DNA of 64,000 nt, from contig NZ_CP028941.1 in assembly GCF_013307245.1 (NCBI RefSeq), forward strand, positions 1,860,001 through 1,924,000, in the 5' to 3' direction. This DNA comes from Polynucleobacter antarcticus (lineage in GTDB: Bacteria; Pseudomonadota; Gammaproteobacteria; Burkholderiales; Burkholderiaceae). Positions 44,843 to 54,402 of the stretch are shown in pieces. Positions within the stretch are counted from its first letter, which is position 1. Each line of letters opens with the position of its first letter. The translations under genes and the position numbers were made by a program. A model generated the notes under the pieces. The model was not told the DNA's origin and made no database searches. It saw only the letters and a list, made by a program, of their open reading frames with translations.

Positions 44843-45448
44843 ATGGATGAGCAAGTACTACGCTCACTGATCAAGTGGCCTCAAGTTCCTGATTGCTTTG
44901 CTTGGCTAGCACTAGATCGCCGAGGGCAATGGCGTATGCGTGATGAATACGCCCAGATGCATCAATTACCAGGAAAAGTCATTGAGCATGTTGGCCTTAA
45001 AGAATATATTTCCAGAAATTACGCGCATGATGATCAAGGAAGATACTTTTTTCAAAATGGTCCGCAAAGGGTATTTGTTACGCTCGATGCCACGCCCTGG
45101 ATTGCACGCATGATTCCTAGCGCTACTGGCATGCAACTAATGACTCAGTGCAATACACCGATCAAACCCTTAAGTGCTCTCAGTGATGAAATTGGCAATA
45201 TCTATATTACTGGCTTAGTACAGCAAGAAACGCTCTCTGTTGCGCTCTTGCATGATCATGACTTAGATTTATTCTCTAGTCAGGCAAAGGTGTACGAAGA
45301 TGCGTGTAGCTTTAGAGGTTCTTGGAATTGGGATGGTCAAGAGCTTCCGATTGAGCCGATTCATTCTGCTGAATTAAGTGAGCGCTTTCACTTTGTGAAG
45401 GTGCCTAATAACACCTTGGATGAACTACCCCCTACCCTGCTCCTTTAA
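44843..45448 (+). CDS. Conserved protein of unknown function
   Basis: I do not recognise a characterised family. The 201-residue protein is soluble, without signal peptide or membrane segment, and has a mix of aromatic and acidic residues (CFAWLALDRRGQWRMRDEYA, RYFFQNGPQRVFVTLDATPWIARM, FRGSWNWDGQELPIEP). It looks like a DUF family limited to betaproteobacteria. It follows the SnoaL gene by 25 bases and ends with a 24-base antisense overlap with the M48 protease gene. The codon use resembles the neighbours, so it is a resident gene. Confidence 0.7.
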   Translation: MDEQVLRSLIKWPQVPDCFAWLALDRRGQWRMRDEYAQMHQLPGKVIEHVGLKEYISRNYAHDDQGRYFFQNGPQRVFVTLDATPWIARMIPSATGMQLMTQCNTPIKPLSALSDEIGNIYITGLVQQETLSVALLHDHDLDLFSSQAKVYEDACSFRGSWNWDGQELPIEPIHSAELSERFHFVKVPNNTLDELPPTLLL

Positions 45449-47134
45449 TTCTTCCTGATATTGCTTTTGCATTTCGCGTAGTCGTGCATCAATACTGGAT
45501 CCTTGGTAAAAATCCACAGTACCTGCTGATCTCGCTATCTTTAATTGCTCAATAGCCGATGGCCAGGCTCCCTCTAGCGCATATTTTTCTCCCAAGGCAT
45601 AGTGGCGCATTGGAATATTCTTAGCTTGCTCATAGGCATTCGATAACATCCCCCACCACACTACTTCCCCAGGTTGAGCTCGCGTGCGCGCTTTTAGCCA
45701 GGTAATGGCATCGTTTGTGCGGCCCAATTTGAGATAGGCATTGATCATGGCAGCCCCGGCTGCATAAGACTGTGGATAAGCGCGTAAAGTGGTCTGCGCT
45801 AACTGCAATGCTTCCTCATTCCTACCTTTAGCGAGCGCTAATTCAGAGCTCGTAATATCTAAGGACAGACTCTGACTTTGAATAGGTGACCCAGGCTTAT
45901 TAGCACCATTAGCTAAGTTGCGGGCTTGCTGTAAATATGTAGTTGCCTGATCTATCTTGCCTTGTTTCTGAGCAATCAATGCCAGTCCATATAAGCCTTC
46001 CATTTGCTTTCCTGGATTTGCATTCTTACTCAGGCTTTCAAAAGTATTTCGCAAATCAAACATACCGCTTGAACTGCCAGACTGCTCCATACGAGCACGT
46101 GCTTTAATAAAATAAAATTCTATGGCTGTCGACACAGTTCGATTGGGTATATTGCGCACTCGGTCTTGCATATCTGCAATACGATCGGTCGTTAAAGGAT
46201 GGGTGCGTACATAAGATGGCACGCCCTTATCCATGACCCCAGTGGCTTTTTGCAGACGTTGAAAAAATCCCGGAGCGCCATTCACGTCATATCCACTCTC
46301 TGCCAAAATCTGAAAGCCAATACGATCTGCTTCACGCTCTGCATCCCTAGAATAGGAAAGTTGATTATTGACAGCAACAGCTTGACCACCCTGCATAAGC
46401 CCAGATGCTGCGCCGGGGTTACGAGAGGCGGCAAGGGCGCCTAATAAAATACCCGCCAGAGCAATCATCATATTAGTAGTCTGCTTGTCCATTTGGCGAG
46501 CTAAGTGACGCTGCAATACGTGTCCGGTCTCATGACCCATTACTGAAGCCACTTCGGAATCGGATTCAGCACTCACCAACAACCCCGTATGAAAACCAAT
46601 AAACCCACCTGGCAAGGCAAACGCATTAATGCTGCTGTCTTTGACTGCAAATACTTCAAAGTTATACGCACCACTGCCTTGCTCATTAGCGCCACCCAAT
46701 TGCAAGCGCTTAGCGGCCTGCAACAAACGCTGCTCCATTTGATTTAAAAAATCATATATAGGCAAGTCATTGGAATAATCCGGATCTGACCGAATTTGGC
46801 GCATGATCATCTCGCCATATTTTTTCTCATCTACGCGACTTAATGAGTCACCCCCAGGATCACCCATATCGGGCAAGATGAATGTTGGCTGCACCAGAGG
46901 AGCATTACGTGCTGGTAAATTGGCAGATCGGGCATCCGGAGATTGCACTGCTCTACCCAGATTTTGCAAGGCTGCAGAATCTCCTTTAACAGAGACATCC
47001 CCTACGATTGGTGAAGAGGCGGTACCGGCAGCATAGACAAAGCCCGCACTTGGCCAGGCCAAAGACAGAATTAACTGACAGGCCACAATACGCCTAAAAA
47101 TCGGTGTTTTTTCCGTTGTCTTTATGACTTCCAT
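45425..47134 (-). CDS. M48-family periplasmic metalloprotease with TPR tail (BepA-like)
   Basis: The N-terminus has a signal-peptide-like region (about 14-37, ending FVYAAG), so the protein is probably periplasmic. The zinc motif HETGH is at residues 201-205 in [18 protein letters not shown], and [12 protein letters not shown] gives the third ligand. The C-terminal half (about 350-560) consists of TPR-like helical repeats. This layout is that of BepA/YfgC, which helps outer-membrane protein and LptD assembly; assigning that exact role is an inference. It is divergent from moaC with 23 bases between starts. Confidence 0.9.
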   Translation of the reverse strand: MEVIKTTEKTPIFRRIVACQLILSLAWPSAGFVYAAGTASSPIVGDVSVKGDSAALQNLGRAVQSPDARSANLPARNAPLVQPTFILPDMGDPGGDSLSRVDEKKYGEMIMRQIRSDPDYSNDLPIYDFLNQMEQRLLQAAKRLQLGGANEQGSGAYNFEVFAVKDSSINAFALPGGFIGFHTGLLVSAESDSEVASVMGHETGHVLQRHLARQMDKQTTNMMIALAGILLGALAASRNPGAASGLMQGGQAVAVNNQLSYSRDAEREADRIGFQILAESGYDVNGAPGFFQRLQKATGVMDKGVPSYVRTHPLTTDRIADMQDRVRNIPNRTVSTAIEFYFIKARARMEQSGSSSGMFDLRNTFESLSKNANPGKQMEGLYGLALIAQKQGKIDQATTYLQQARNLANGANKPGSPIQSQSLSLDITSSELALAKGRNEEALQLAQTTLRAYPQSYAAGAAMINAYLKLGRTNDAITWLKARTRAQPGEVVWWGMLSNAYEQAKNIPMRHYALGEKYALEGAWPSAIEQLKIARSAGTVDFYQGSSIDARLREMQKQYQEELKEQGRG

Positions 47135-47157
47135 CCCTCTATGGTAAAACTTATCCC

Positions 47158-47634
47158 ATGAACAAACTAACTCATTTTGATGCCAGTGGGCAAGCCCATA
47201 TGGTCAATGTGGGCGATAAGCCCAATACCCACCGAATTGCCATCGCTACCGGCAAGATTACGATGCTGCCCGAAACCTTTCAAATGATAGAGGCCGGAAG
47301 TCATAAAAAGGGGGATGTTCTGGGTATTGCCCGTATTGCAGGCATTCAGGCCTCTAAAAAAACCTCCGAACTCATTCCTCTGTGTCACCCCCTAGCCTTA
47401 AGCCACGTAAGTCTAGACTTCCAACTCAACTCAGAACAGAGCAGCATTACTTGCCAAGTCAGAGCGGAAACGACTGGGCCTACCGGTGTAGAAATGGAAG
47501 CCCTGACTGCAGTCCAAGTTGCCCTCCTCACGATCTATGACATGGCAAAAGCAGTTGACCGAGGCATGGTGATGGGCAATGTGAAGCTACTTGAGAAGAG
47601 TGGCGGGAAATCTGGAGAGTGGAAGGCTAGTTAA
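47158..47634 (+). CDS. moaC: Cyclic pyranopterin monophosphate synthase MoaC
   Basis: MoaC makes cyclic pyranopterin monophosphate in molybdenum cofactor synthesis, after MoaA. The product has 158 residues (family about 160) with [55 protein letters not shown] and a conserved [17 protein letters not shown] end. There is no Shine-Dalgarno in front of the ATG; TAAAAC lies 7 bases upstream, so a short or absent leader is possible. No other moa gene is in the window. Confidence 0.95.
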   Translation: MNKLTHFDASGQAHMVNVGDKPNTHRIAIATGKITMLPETFQMIEAGSHKKGDVLGIARIAGIQASKKTSELIPLCHPLALSHVSLDFQLNSEQSSITCQVRAETTGPTGVEMEALTAVQVALLTIYDMAKAVDRGMVMGNVKLLEKSGGKSGEWKAS

Positions 47635-47662
47635 GCTCGGTAATCGCATCACCATCAATAAA

Positions 47663-47692
47663 AATCCACCCGAGGGTGGATTAATTTTTTCT
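47663..47692 (+). terminator. Intrinsic terminator of moaC
   Basis: AATCCACC and GGTGGATT pair around CGAG (47663-47682), followed closely by six T residues on the + strand, about 30 bases after the moaC stop. Confidence 0.85.
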
Positions 47693-47739
47693 TAATTTCT
47701 TACTTCTTTATTCCCCTATTTCCTTACTTGCTTAATGCA

Positions 47740-48267
47740 TTACTTAGTAATACGGCACTCAGAGGGGAGAAGCTGTGGAAGTAAGTTTGTTTCTGCAGAG
47801 CGGCAAGACCAGCCCCCAGCCCAAGTAGATCCCTCAGGCTTAGACAGATCAATTGGTTTAGGAATATTGACATCGGGATTATTCGTCGGGATCAGATGAA
47901 GGGTATTTTTCCCTTCAGGGGCAACGTTATTTTGATAATCAATTGCAATGGCCCCAGAGGGTGTGATTTCAATCAGCTTGACACTGCGGGTAGGAACAAA
48001 AGTAAAGGAACCACTCGTTGCATCATCCATTGCAACCGTGCCCCGACTTGCAAAAGACTCTGTGACGGCTAACTTCGCGCTAGAAGACAAATTCATACCT
48101 TCTACGATACGGCTACGGGCAATGTAGTCCTGATATTGCGGAACTGCGACTGCAACTAGGATGCCGATAATGGCAACCACGACCATTACCTCAATTAAAG
48201 TAAAGCCAGATTCGTGCTGTTTTTTATCTTGCTGTGTTTGCGAGGCTGCGTGACTTTGCTTTGACAT
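47740..48267 (-). CDS. Type IV pilin-like protein with prepilin leader
   Basis: The sequence has an unusually long hydrophilic leader followed by the prepilin peptidase site and helix GFTLIEVMVVVAIIGILVAVAVPQYQDYIARS. Glu5 of the mature protein is present. The globular domain ends with two cysteines 18 residues apart (SCRSA to SECRI), as in the D-region of type IVa pilins. The start is either 48273 or 48267; GGAG sits 3 or 9 bases before them, and I prefer the second (175 residues). No other pil gene is adjacent, so its partners must be elsewhere. Major pilin or pseudopilin cannot be decided. Confidence 0.85.
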   Translation of the reverse strand: MSKQSHAASQTQQDKKQHESGFTLIEVMVVVAIIGILVAVAVPQYQDYIARSRIVEGMNLSSSAKLAVTESFASRGTVAMDDATSGSFTFVPTRSVKLIEITPSGAIAIDYQNNVAPEGKNTLHLIPTNNPDVNIPKPIDLSKPEGSTWAGGWSCRSAETNLLPQLLPSECRITK

Positions 48268-48339
48268 TTCCATAAGCTCCTTTGGTTGAATGTCTCATGA
48301 TCCAGTCTATACCCAATGAACTCAAGGGATGCCAATGTA

Positions 48340-48370
48340 AGAAAAGCCGGCTTTAAGGGCTGGCTTTTCT
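48340..48370 (-). terminator. Terminator of terC
   Basis: AGAAAAGCC and GGCTTTTCT pair, with an extra GC pair inside, 19 bases after the terC stop. On the reverse strand the stem ends in TTTTCTT. It separates terC from the pilin gene. Confidence 0.7.
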
Positions 48371-48388
48371 GATTAATACTTTACTAAG

Positions 48389-49096
48389 CTATTGAGCGTG
48401 TTTACCAGCATTTTTTTTCTTGAAGTAAGTTCCCACAAGAATCACAATCGCAATACCAATTACTTCAAAGGCTAACTTCGCATCGCCTAGAGCCTCTTGA
48501 ATACTCTCTTTAATGGCAGGGTCATCAACCAACATGCCGCCAGCCAATAAACCAAGTAAACCTGCGCCTAGAGTGATGATGATGGGGAAACGCTCCATCA
48601 CCTTCAGTAACATAGCACTACCAAAAATGATCAGTGGAATAGACATACCTAAACCAATGATGAGTAGTAGTAACTGGGTCTCTTGTGGACCTTTTTGAGC
48701 TGCTGCAGCAACAGCTAATACGTTATCCAAACTCATGACTAGATCGGCAATCAAAATTGTCCGGATGGCGGCCCAAATACTAGACTCACCTTTCATATCT
48801 TCTTCACCACCACTATCGGATAGCAGCTGAATTCCAATATATAGCAACAGTAAGCCGCCAATAATTTTTAAATAAGGGAGGGTTAATAGTGCAACTGCCG
48901 TAATAGTCAGTACTACACGCAAAATAATCGCTGCAGCACTACCCCAAAAAATAGCTTTCTTTTGTTGATGAGGGGGTAAATTGCGAGATGCTAAAGCGAT
49001 CACGACTGCGTTGTCGCCTGACAATAAAATATTAGCGACGATGATTGATAACAGAGCCGCCCAAAAGCTGGCATCTGAAAATGCTGAAAAATCCAT
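48389..49096 (-). CDS. TerC-family integral membrane protein
   Basis: The 235-residue protein has about seven membrane helices and the TerC signatures LSGDNAVVIALASRNLPP and ADLVMSLDNVLAVAAAA, two internal repeats with conserved acidic residues in the membrane. E. coli Alx and B. subtilis YkoY/MeeF members export manganese, in some cases to load secreted enzymes; the ion for this member is not known. GGAGAG lies just before the ATG. The 85 bases upstream are too short for the yybP-ykoY manganese riboswitch often seen before such genes. Confidence 0.88.
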   Translation of the reverse strand: MDFSAFSDASFWAALLSIIVANILLSGDNAVVIALASRNLPPHQQKKAIFWGSAAAIILRVVLTITAVALLTLPYLKIIGGLLLLYIGIQLLSDSGGEEDMKGESSIWAAIRTILIADLVMSLDNVLAVAAAAQKGPQETQLLLLIIGLGMSIPLIIFGSAMLLKVMERFPIIITLGAGLLGLLAGGMLVDDPAIKESIQEALGDAKLAFEVIGIAIVILVGTYFKKKNAGKHAQ

Positions 49097-49144
49097 GTTC
49101 TCTCCATACGTTTTTTTATGTTTTAACTACTAGGCACTACCAAA

Positions 49145-49175
49145 AAGGATGCTGTATGACCAGCACCCTTCTAAG
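49145..49175 (-). terminator. Terminator of sucCD
   Basis: On the reverse strand, AAGGGTGCTG and CAGCATCCTT form a 10-bp stem with one G:U pair, followed by TTTTT, 12 bases downstream of the sucD stop. Confidence 0.85.
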
Positions 49176-49181
49176 ACACTA

Positions 49182-50075
49182 TTACAACATAGCCTTCAAT
49201 AAGGCAGCCATTTCTGATGGATTCTTGGTGACAGTGAAGCCGCATTCTTCCATTACAGACAGCTTCGCATCGGCTGTATCAGCACCGCCAGAAATCAATG
49301 CGCCTGCATGGCCCATGCGCTTTCCAGCAGGCGCCGTGACGCCCGCGATAAAGCCAACGATGGGCTTTTTCATATTATCTTTGCACCAGCGCGCTGCATC
49401 TGCTTCATCTGGCCCGCCGATTTCACCAATCATGATGACCGCATCCGTATCTGGATCGTCATTGAACATCTTCATGATGTCGATGTGCTTCAAGCCATTA
49501 ATGGGATCGCCACCAATACCGACTGCAGTGGATTGACCTAAGCCAAGAGCCGTTAATTGACCCACAGCCTCATAAGTCAAGGTGCCAGAGCGACTCACCA
49601 CACCAATACGACCCTTCTTGCAAATATGGCCGGGCATGATGCCGATTTTGATTTCATCCGGAGTGATGATTCCAGGACAATTTGGTCCCAGCAATAAGGT
49701 TCTCTTACCGCCAGCTGCTTCTTTTGCATGCATCTTATTCCGAAGTTCCAGCATGTCTTTGACTGGCACACCCTCAGTGATACAAATAACAAAATCGAGA
49801 TCCGCTTCTACCGCTTCCCAGATCGCAGCTGCAGCACCCGGAGGCGGCACATAGATCACAGAAGTCGTTGCACCGGTTTGTTGAGCAGCTTCTTTCACTG
49901 TTCCATAAATAGGAATATTAAAAATAGACTCGCCTGCTTTTTTAGGATTCACCCCAGCAACAAAACAGTGTTTACCATTTGCGTACTCTTGGCATTTTTC
50001 AGTATGGAACTGCCCAGTCTTACCAGTAATACCTTGCGTAATTACTTTAGTATTTTTATTCACTAAAATAGACAT
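49182..50075 (-). CDS. sucD: Succinyl-CoA synthetase subunit alpha
   Basis: SucD binds CoA and carries the phosphohistidine in the substrate-level phosphorylation step of the TCA cycle. The product has 297 residues, with [35 protein letters not shown] and, near the C-terminus, [13 protein letters not shown] with the active-site His. AAGGAAA precedes the ATG. It follows sucC by 18 bases and is closed by a terminator. Confidence 0.97.
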   Translation of the reverse strand: MSILVNKNTKVITQGITGKTGQFHTEKCQEYANGKHCFVAGVNPKKAGESIFNIPIYGTVKEAAQQTGATTSVIYVPPPGAAAAIWEAVEADLDFVICITEGVPVKDMLELRNKMHAKEAAGGKRTLLLGPNCPGIITPDEIKIGIMPGHICKKGRIGVVSRSGTLTYEAVGQLTALGLGQSTAVGIGGDPINGLKHIDIMKMFNDDPDTDAVIMIGEIGGPDEADAARWCKDNMKKPIVGFIAGVTAPAGKRMGHAGALISGGADTADAKLSVMEECGFTVTKNPSEMAALLKAML

Positions 50076-50093
50076 ATTGATTTCCTTGATTAT

Positions 50094-51260
50094 TTATTTT
50101 TTAGCAACGGCAGCAACTACTTTGGTAGCCGCCTCAGCCATTGAATCGGCACTAATGATGGGTAAGCCTGAGTCTGCAAGAATCTTCTTGCCCAACTCTT
50201 CATTTGTACCCTTCATGCGCACAACCAAAGGAACGGTGAGATTGACTGCCTTACAGGCACTCACCACACCATCCGCAATCACATCGCAACGCATAATGCC
50301 GCCAAAAATGTTTACTAAGATCGCTTCTACGCTCTTATTCTTGAGCATGATCTTGAACGCTTCGGTCACTTTTTCTGCAGTAGCACCACCACCCACATCT
50401 AAGAAGTTGGCTGGCTCACCACCGAATAACTTGATGGTATCCATTGTTGCCATTGCAAGGCCGGCGCCATTGACTAAGCAACCAATATTGCCATCTAGTG
50501 AGATGTAGGCTAAATCAAATTTAGAGGCTTCAATTTCCGCTGGATCTTCTTCATCGATATCACGATAAGCCACGATCTCAGGATGACGAAATAAAGCATT
50601 TGGGTCGAAATTAAATTTCGCATCTAAGGCTTTAATCTTGCCATTCCCTTCAAGGATTAATGGGTTGATCTCCACCAATGAAGCATCGGTTTCCCAATAG
50701 GTTTTATAGAGGTTCTTGAACACATCGCTTGCCATAGGAATGGAAGCATCTGGAACGCCAATACCCTTAGCAATGATTTGGCAATCCGCATCCGTTAAGC
50801 CGATTAATGGATCAACAAACACTTTGATAATTTTTTCTGGGTGAGATTCGGCAACTTCCTCAATATCCATGCCGCCTTCACTGGACGCCATGATCACATT
50901 CTTCTGTGTGCCGCGATCAGTCACGATACTGAAGTAATACTCTTTTTTAATATCTGCACCATCTTCAATCAACAGGCGATTTACTTTTTGACCTTCTGGA
51001 CCAGTCTGATGTGTTTTGAGCTGCATCCCCAAAATTTCAGAAGCGTATTTCTTTACCTCATCCATGCTCTTCGCTAATTTCACACCGCCGCCTTTACCGC
51101 GACCACCTGCATGAATTTGTGCTTTAACAACCCATACAGGGCCGCCTAATTTCTCAGCGACCTTGATAGCCTCGTCAACGCTAAATGCTGGAATGCCATT
51201 AGGGACAGGCACATTAAATTGGCGTAAAAGCTCTTTACCCTGGTACTCATGAATTTTCAT
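50094..51260 (-). CDS. sucC: Succinyl-CoA synthetase subunit beta
   Basis: SucC is the nucleotide-binding ATP-grasp subunit (388 residues, as in E. coli). It shows [47 protein letters not shown] and [22 protein letters not shown] stands 6 bases before the ATG. A 159-base gap separates it from recX upstream; I see no certain promoter there, though one is expected. Confidence 0.97.
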   Translation of the reverse strand: MKIHEYQGKELLRQFNVPVPNGIPAFSVDEAIKVAEKLGGPVWVVKAQIHAGGRGKGGGVKLAKSMDEVKKYASEILGMQLKTHQTGPEGQKVNRLLIEDGADIKKEYYFSIVTDRGTQKNVIMASSEGGMDIEEVAESHPEKIIKVFVDPLIGLTDADCQIIAKGIGVPDASIPMASDVFKNLYKTYWETDASLVEINPLILEGNGKIKALDAKFNFDPNALFRHPEIVAYRDIDEEDPAEIEASKFDLAYISLDGNIGCLVNGAGLAMATMDTIKLFGGEPANFLDVGGGATAEKVTEAFKIMLKNKSVEAILVNIFGGIMRCDVIADGVVSACKAVNLTVPLVVRMKGTNEELGKKILADSGLPIISADSMAEAATKVVAAVAKK

Positions 51261-51419
51261 TATTACTCCTGAAACAGTATCTTTTTAGCAAACGGTGAGG
51301 CTTTAAGCTCCTACCGATTCAATCCTAGGCTGAGTCAGCTAAATTGAATAAATATGAAGGACTTGGCCAACTCTGTGAGTCTATCATGCTGCAATGCCGC
51401 AATCGAGTAATTTGGCTAC

Positions 51420-51953
51420 TTACTCATCCTTGCGGATGCGCCCTGCGACAACCTTGCCAACTACTTCAGAACTAAAGCCCTTAGAAGCCAAAAAACGGTA
51501 TTGTCGGGCTTTCTCCTTTTGCTCTTGCGCCACGACCCCAAACTTACGCAGCCAAAGCTCATGGGCTCTTTGATATTCTGTTTCTTTCAGGTTTCTTAAT
51601 AAATCGGCTGTTTGAGCACTATCCACCCCCGCTTGAGCCAACTCATCTTGTATTTTTCGGGTACCGAAACGCTCGCTACGTCGCCTCACTAAAGCTTCAG
51701 CAAACCGCTGATCAGAAAGCCAGCCGCGCGCCTCGAAGTCATCTAATACTGCTGCAATTTGCAAACTTACAGGCTCATCGGAGTTGCTTGCCTCTGTGTC
51801 GCCCTCAGGTGGATTGAGTTTGAGCATCCTCGCAACAGATTCTTGTAGCTTTGCCTCTAAGCCTTTGCGACTGTATTCACGCATCGATAAAAGACGCAAA
51901 GCCCGAGCTTTGAGGCTCGGGCTTTGCTTGTTTTTACTGCCTAACGCAGACAT
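51420..51953 (-). CDS. recX: Regulatory protein RecX
   Basis: RecX binds RecA filaments and limits their growth. The product has 177 residues, with the three-helix repeats expected: LRLLSMREYSRKGLEAKL, ARGWLSDQRFAEALVRRRSERFGTRKIQDELAQAGVD and YRFLASKGFSSEVV. It starts 7 bases after recA, and thus depends on recA transcription. A perfect 13-bp hairpin occupies codons near residue 9-20, probably lowering recX expression relative to recA. The acidic insert PPEGDTEASNSDEP is not common in the family. Confidence 0.92.
   Translation of the reverse strand: MSALGSKNKQSPSLKARALRLLSMREYSRKGLEAKLQESVARMLKLNPPEGDTEASNSDEPVSLQIAAVLDDFEARGWLSDQRFAEALVRRRSERFGTRKIQDELAQAGVDSAQTADLLRNLKETEYQRAHELWLRKFGVVAQEQKEKARQYRFLASKGFSSEVVGKVVAGRIRKDE
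51895..51928 (-). promoter_or_regulatory. Strong hairpin inside the 5' end of recX, candidate recA-recX attenuator
   Basis: A perfect 13-bp GC-rich stem (51896-51908 with 51915-51927) with a 6-base loop begins 26 bases after the first base of recX. On the reverse strand it is followed by GTCTTTTATC, a short and imperfect T tract. It could stop part of the transcription leaving recA, or block ribosomes on recX. Confidence 0.6.
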
Positions 51954-51960
51954 GAAGTAA

Positions 51961-53061
51961 CTACACTTCCTCTTCTTCGCTTAAGACGTCATTCACTACA
52001 TCACTCACGATAGCCGTGCCGCTCTTCACACCTAGTTTTGCACGAATCTTGGCTTCAATATCTTGTGAAATTGCTGGATTCTCTTTTAAGAAGTCGCGCA
52101 CATTGTCTTTACCTTGACCAATACGATCGCCGTTGTAGCTATACCAAGAACCAGACTTTTCTACAATATCAGCCTCTACGCCCATATCGATAATTTCGCC
52201 TTCTCTTGAAATACCTGCACCATACATGATGTCAAAAATTGCTTCGCGAAATGGTGGAGATACTTTGTTCTTGACTACCTTGACACGTGTTTCATTGCCG
52301 ACGATTTCATCGCCCTTCTTGATACCGCCAATACGGCGAATGTCTAAACGCATAGAGGCATAAAACTTCAACGCATTACCGCCAGTGGTGGTTTCAGGGG
52401 ATCCAAACATGACACCAATCTTCATACGAATCTGGTTAATGAAGATCACGGTTGTATTAGTGCGCTTAATTGCACCGGTCAACTTACGTAAAGCCTGACT
52501 CATCAAACGTGCCTGTAATCCAGGTAATGAATCGCCCATATCGCCTTCGATTTCTGCTCTAGGAACTAAAGCAGCCACTGAGTCAATCACGATTAAATCA
52601 ATCGAGCCGGAACGCACCAAGGCATCTGTAATTTCTAAGGCCTGCTCACCAGTATCTGGCTGAGAGATTAATAAATTATTGACATCGACACCTAGGCGCG
52701 AAGCATATTGAACATCTAAAGCATGCTCAGCATCGATAAAGGCGCAAGTCCCACCAATTTTTTGCATCTCTGCAATAGCATGCAAAGTTAAGGTTGTTTT
52801 TCCTGAGGACTCAGGGCCGTAAATCTCAATCACGCGCCCACGAGCTAAACCACCCACTCCCAAAGCAATATCTAAACCCAGTGATCCACTGGATACCACT
52901 TGAATATCTTGATGGATCTCTGCGTCGCCCAATCTCATGATCGAGCCCTTGCCAAATTGCTTCTCAATTTGCGCCAAAGCTGCCGTCAAGGCTTTTTGCT
53001 TGTCTCCACTCATCCCATCAAACTCTGATGAGGCTGATTTTTTCTTATCATCCATGGCCAT
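51961..53061 (-). CDS. recA: Recombinase RecA
   Basis: RecA forms the strand-exchange filament and triggers LexA self-cleavage. From ATG 53061 it has 366 residues, beginning [20 protein letters not shown] lies 6 bases before this start, which rules against an in-frame reading 33 codons longer that runs through the leader. Motifs are Walker [11 protein letters not shown], the core [18 protein letters not shown], the L1/L2 loop region ([17 protein letters not shown]) and an acidic C-terminal tail (LSEEEEV). A LexA box overlaps its promoter, and recX follows. Confidence 0.98.
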   Translation of the reverse strand: MAMDDKKKSASSEFDGMSGDKQKALTAALAQIEKQFGKGSIMRLGDAEIHQDIQVVSSGSLGLDIALGVGGLARGRVIEIYGPESSGKTTLTLHAIAEMQKIGGTCAFIDAEHALDVQYASRLGVDVNNLLISQPDTGEQALEITDALVRSGSIDLIVIDSVAALVPRAEIEGDMGDSLPGLQARLMSQALRKLTGAIKRTNTTVIFINQIRMKIGVMFGSPETTTGGNALKFYASMRLDIRRIGGIKKGDEIVGNETRVKVVKNKVSPPFREAIFDIMYGAGISREGEIIDMGVEADIVEKSGSWYSYNGDRIGQGKDNVRDFLKENPAISQDIEAKIRAKLGVKSGTAIVSDVVNDVLSEEEEV

Positions 53062-53130
53062 GTGTACTTCCTTTTCGCTATTTAAGGGGCTTTTTCCTGC
53101 GGGTTTTTTGTTTTTGAATGTCATGGGAGT

Positions 53131-53150
53131 TACTGTATATAAAAACAGTA
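53131..53150. promoter_or_regulatory. LexA (SOS) box of recA
   Basis: CTGT-ATATAAAA-ACAG (53133-53148), with flanking TA on each side, matches the gammaproteobacterial/betaproteobacterial LexA consensus CTGT-N8-ACAG. It covers the reverse-strand -10 TATATA of recA, about 70 bases before the start codon, so LexA would block RNA polymerase. Confidence 0.96.
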
Positions 53151-53164
53151 CTCTTTGCAAGCAA
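53136..53164 (-). promoter_or_regulatory. recA promoter
   Basis: On the reverse strand TTGCTT (53164-53159) and TATATA (53141-53136) have 17 bases between them. The -10 lies within the LexA box. Confidence 0.7.
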
Positions 53165-53174
53165 ATTTAAAACC

Positions 53175-53711
53175 TTATGACGGATTATTGAGTAGTCCTG
53201 GTCCTGCAAGGGGTCGAGTCCAATAGAAAAACAGAGGCATTGCCACCCCCCAAATGATCGCCAGGAGTACTAATCCCCCAATTTGACCACTAGGACCCCA
53301 TGCACCGGCACCCATTCTGATGCCAGCCTCATACGACAAAGGTCCCGCAATTGCGCCTAAAACCACTGCCAATATGGGTTTTTTCCGCAACCAAGATAAA
53401 GATTCATTAATGGTCGTGGCCAGCAAAGCCCAGAGGGTCCACATCCAGAGCGGTGAAAGATAGGCGCTTGGCCAAGACCCTTCAAAACTTAAAAAACCTA
53501 AGTAAGCAATAAGTGAGTCTGCACTTACTCCGAATATGACTGCCTTCAAAATGAACTGGAACTCAGATGCAGGTTTATCAGCTCGCCAAATAAAAACCGC
53601 GATATAAGCCAGCGTAGCGAGAACAGGCCAAAAAATGAAGTGATTCGCAGCGCCCAAAATGCAAGCAAACCACCCAAGCTGAAAAAAGACAAAGTTCCAA
53701 AATTTAGCCAT
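53175..53711 (-). CDS. DUF2878-type membrane protein
   Basis: The 178-residue protein has about five membrane helices, starting MAKFWNFVFFQLGWFACILGAAN and continuing with MWTLWALLATTINESLSWL, PLSYEAGIRMGAG and IIWGVAMPLFFYW. I read it as the DUF2878 family, whose function is not known. It lies 19 bases after the DedA-family gene and just upstream of the recA control region, reading toward it. Confidence 0.75.
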   Translation of the reverse strand: MAKFWNFVFFQLGWFACILGAANHFIFWPVLATLAYIAVFIWRADKPASEFQFILKAVIFGVSADSLIAYLGFLSFEGSWPSAYLSPLWMWTLWALLATTINESLSWLRKKPILAVVLGAIAGPLSYEAGIRMGAGAWGPSGQIGGLVLLAIIWGVAMPLFFYWTRPLAGPGLLNNPS

Positions 53712-53730
53712 AAATTATCTTATCTTCAGA

Positions 53731-54384
53731 TTACTTGTAGCGTGCCTGTAATTTTTTCAACATCTCTTTCGTCACAATCCAGAGTGCCGGTAATCCTGGA
53801 ATCACAATCATGGCTAAAGCAACTAATGAGAAATTACTTTTGACCCAAGGATGCTCACCGATCAAAAAACCTAGTCCTGTGAGACTACAAACCCAGAGGA
53901 GTCCCCCAGCAACATTATAGAAAGCAAATACGGGGTAACGCATGTGAGCTACCCCAGCAACAAACGGTGCAAAAGTCCGAATGAACGGCATAAAGCGACC
54001 GAGCACAATCGTAATGGGACCATACTTTTCATAAAAGGCATGGGCTTGGTCAAAGGCATTGCGATTAAACCAACGTGAGTTCTCCCAAGCGAACACCTTG
54101 TTGCCAATAAATCTCCCGATAGAATAGTTCAGAGCATCACCGGTAATCGCAGCAACGGACAGTAGCGCCATCAGAATAGTAAGGTCCATGCCACCTACTG
54201 CTGCAAGTGCTCCTGCTACAAAGAGGAGTGAGTCACCCGGCAAAAACGGCATGACCACAAAGCCAGTTTCAATAAAAATAATGGCAAACAGTAAAACGTA
54301 AATCCATACCCCCCACTCATTGGCAATGAGCGCTAAATTTTTATCTAGATGTAAAAATAAATCGATGAGGGATGTGAAGTCCAA
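53731..54384 (-). CDS. DedA-family membrane protein
   Basis: The product has 217 residues with the DedA pattern: FIETGFVVMPFLPGDSLLFVAGALAA, the KYGPITIVLGRFMPFIRTFAPFVAGVAHM motif with conserved Arg residues, and a final GLLWV helix. DedA/VTT proteins flip polyprenyl or phospholipid carriers; several in related species concern undecaprenyl phosphate recycling. The start is TTG at 54382-54384, supported by AGGA 6 bases upstream on the reverse strand; no ATG is available in the right place. It follows the antiporter gene by 18 bases. Confidence 0.88.
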   Translation of the reverse strand: MDFTSLIDLFLHLDKNLALIANEWGVWIYVLLFAIIFIETGFVVMPFLPGDSLLFVAGALAAVGGMDLTILMALLSVAAITGDALNYSIGRFIGNKVFAWENSRWFNRNAFDQAHAFYEKYGPITIVLGRFMPFIRTFAPFVAGVAHMRYPVFAFYNVAGGLLWVCSLTGLGFLIGEHPWVKSNFSLVALAMIVIPGLPALWIVTKEMLKKLQARYK

Positions 54385-54402
54385 GAATATTCCTAGCTGC
54401 GC

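Noticed and set aside
49097..49181. Possible yybP-ykoY manganese riboswitch before terC
   Set aside because: Only 85 bases are available, part of them taken by the sucD terminator, and the needed helices are not seen.
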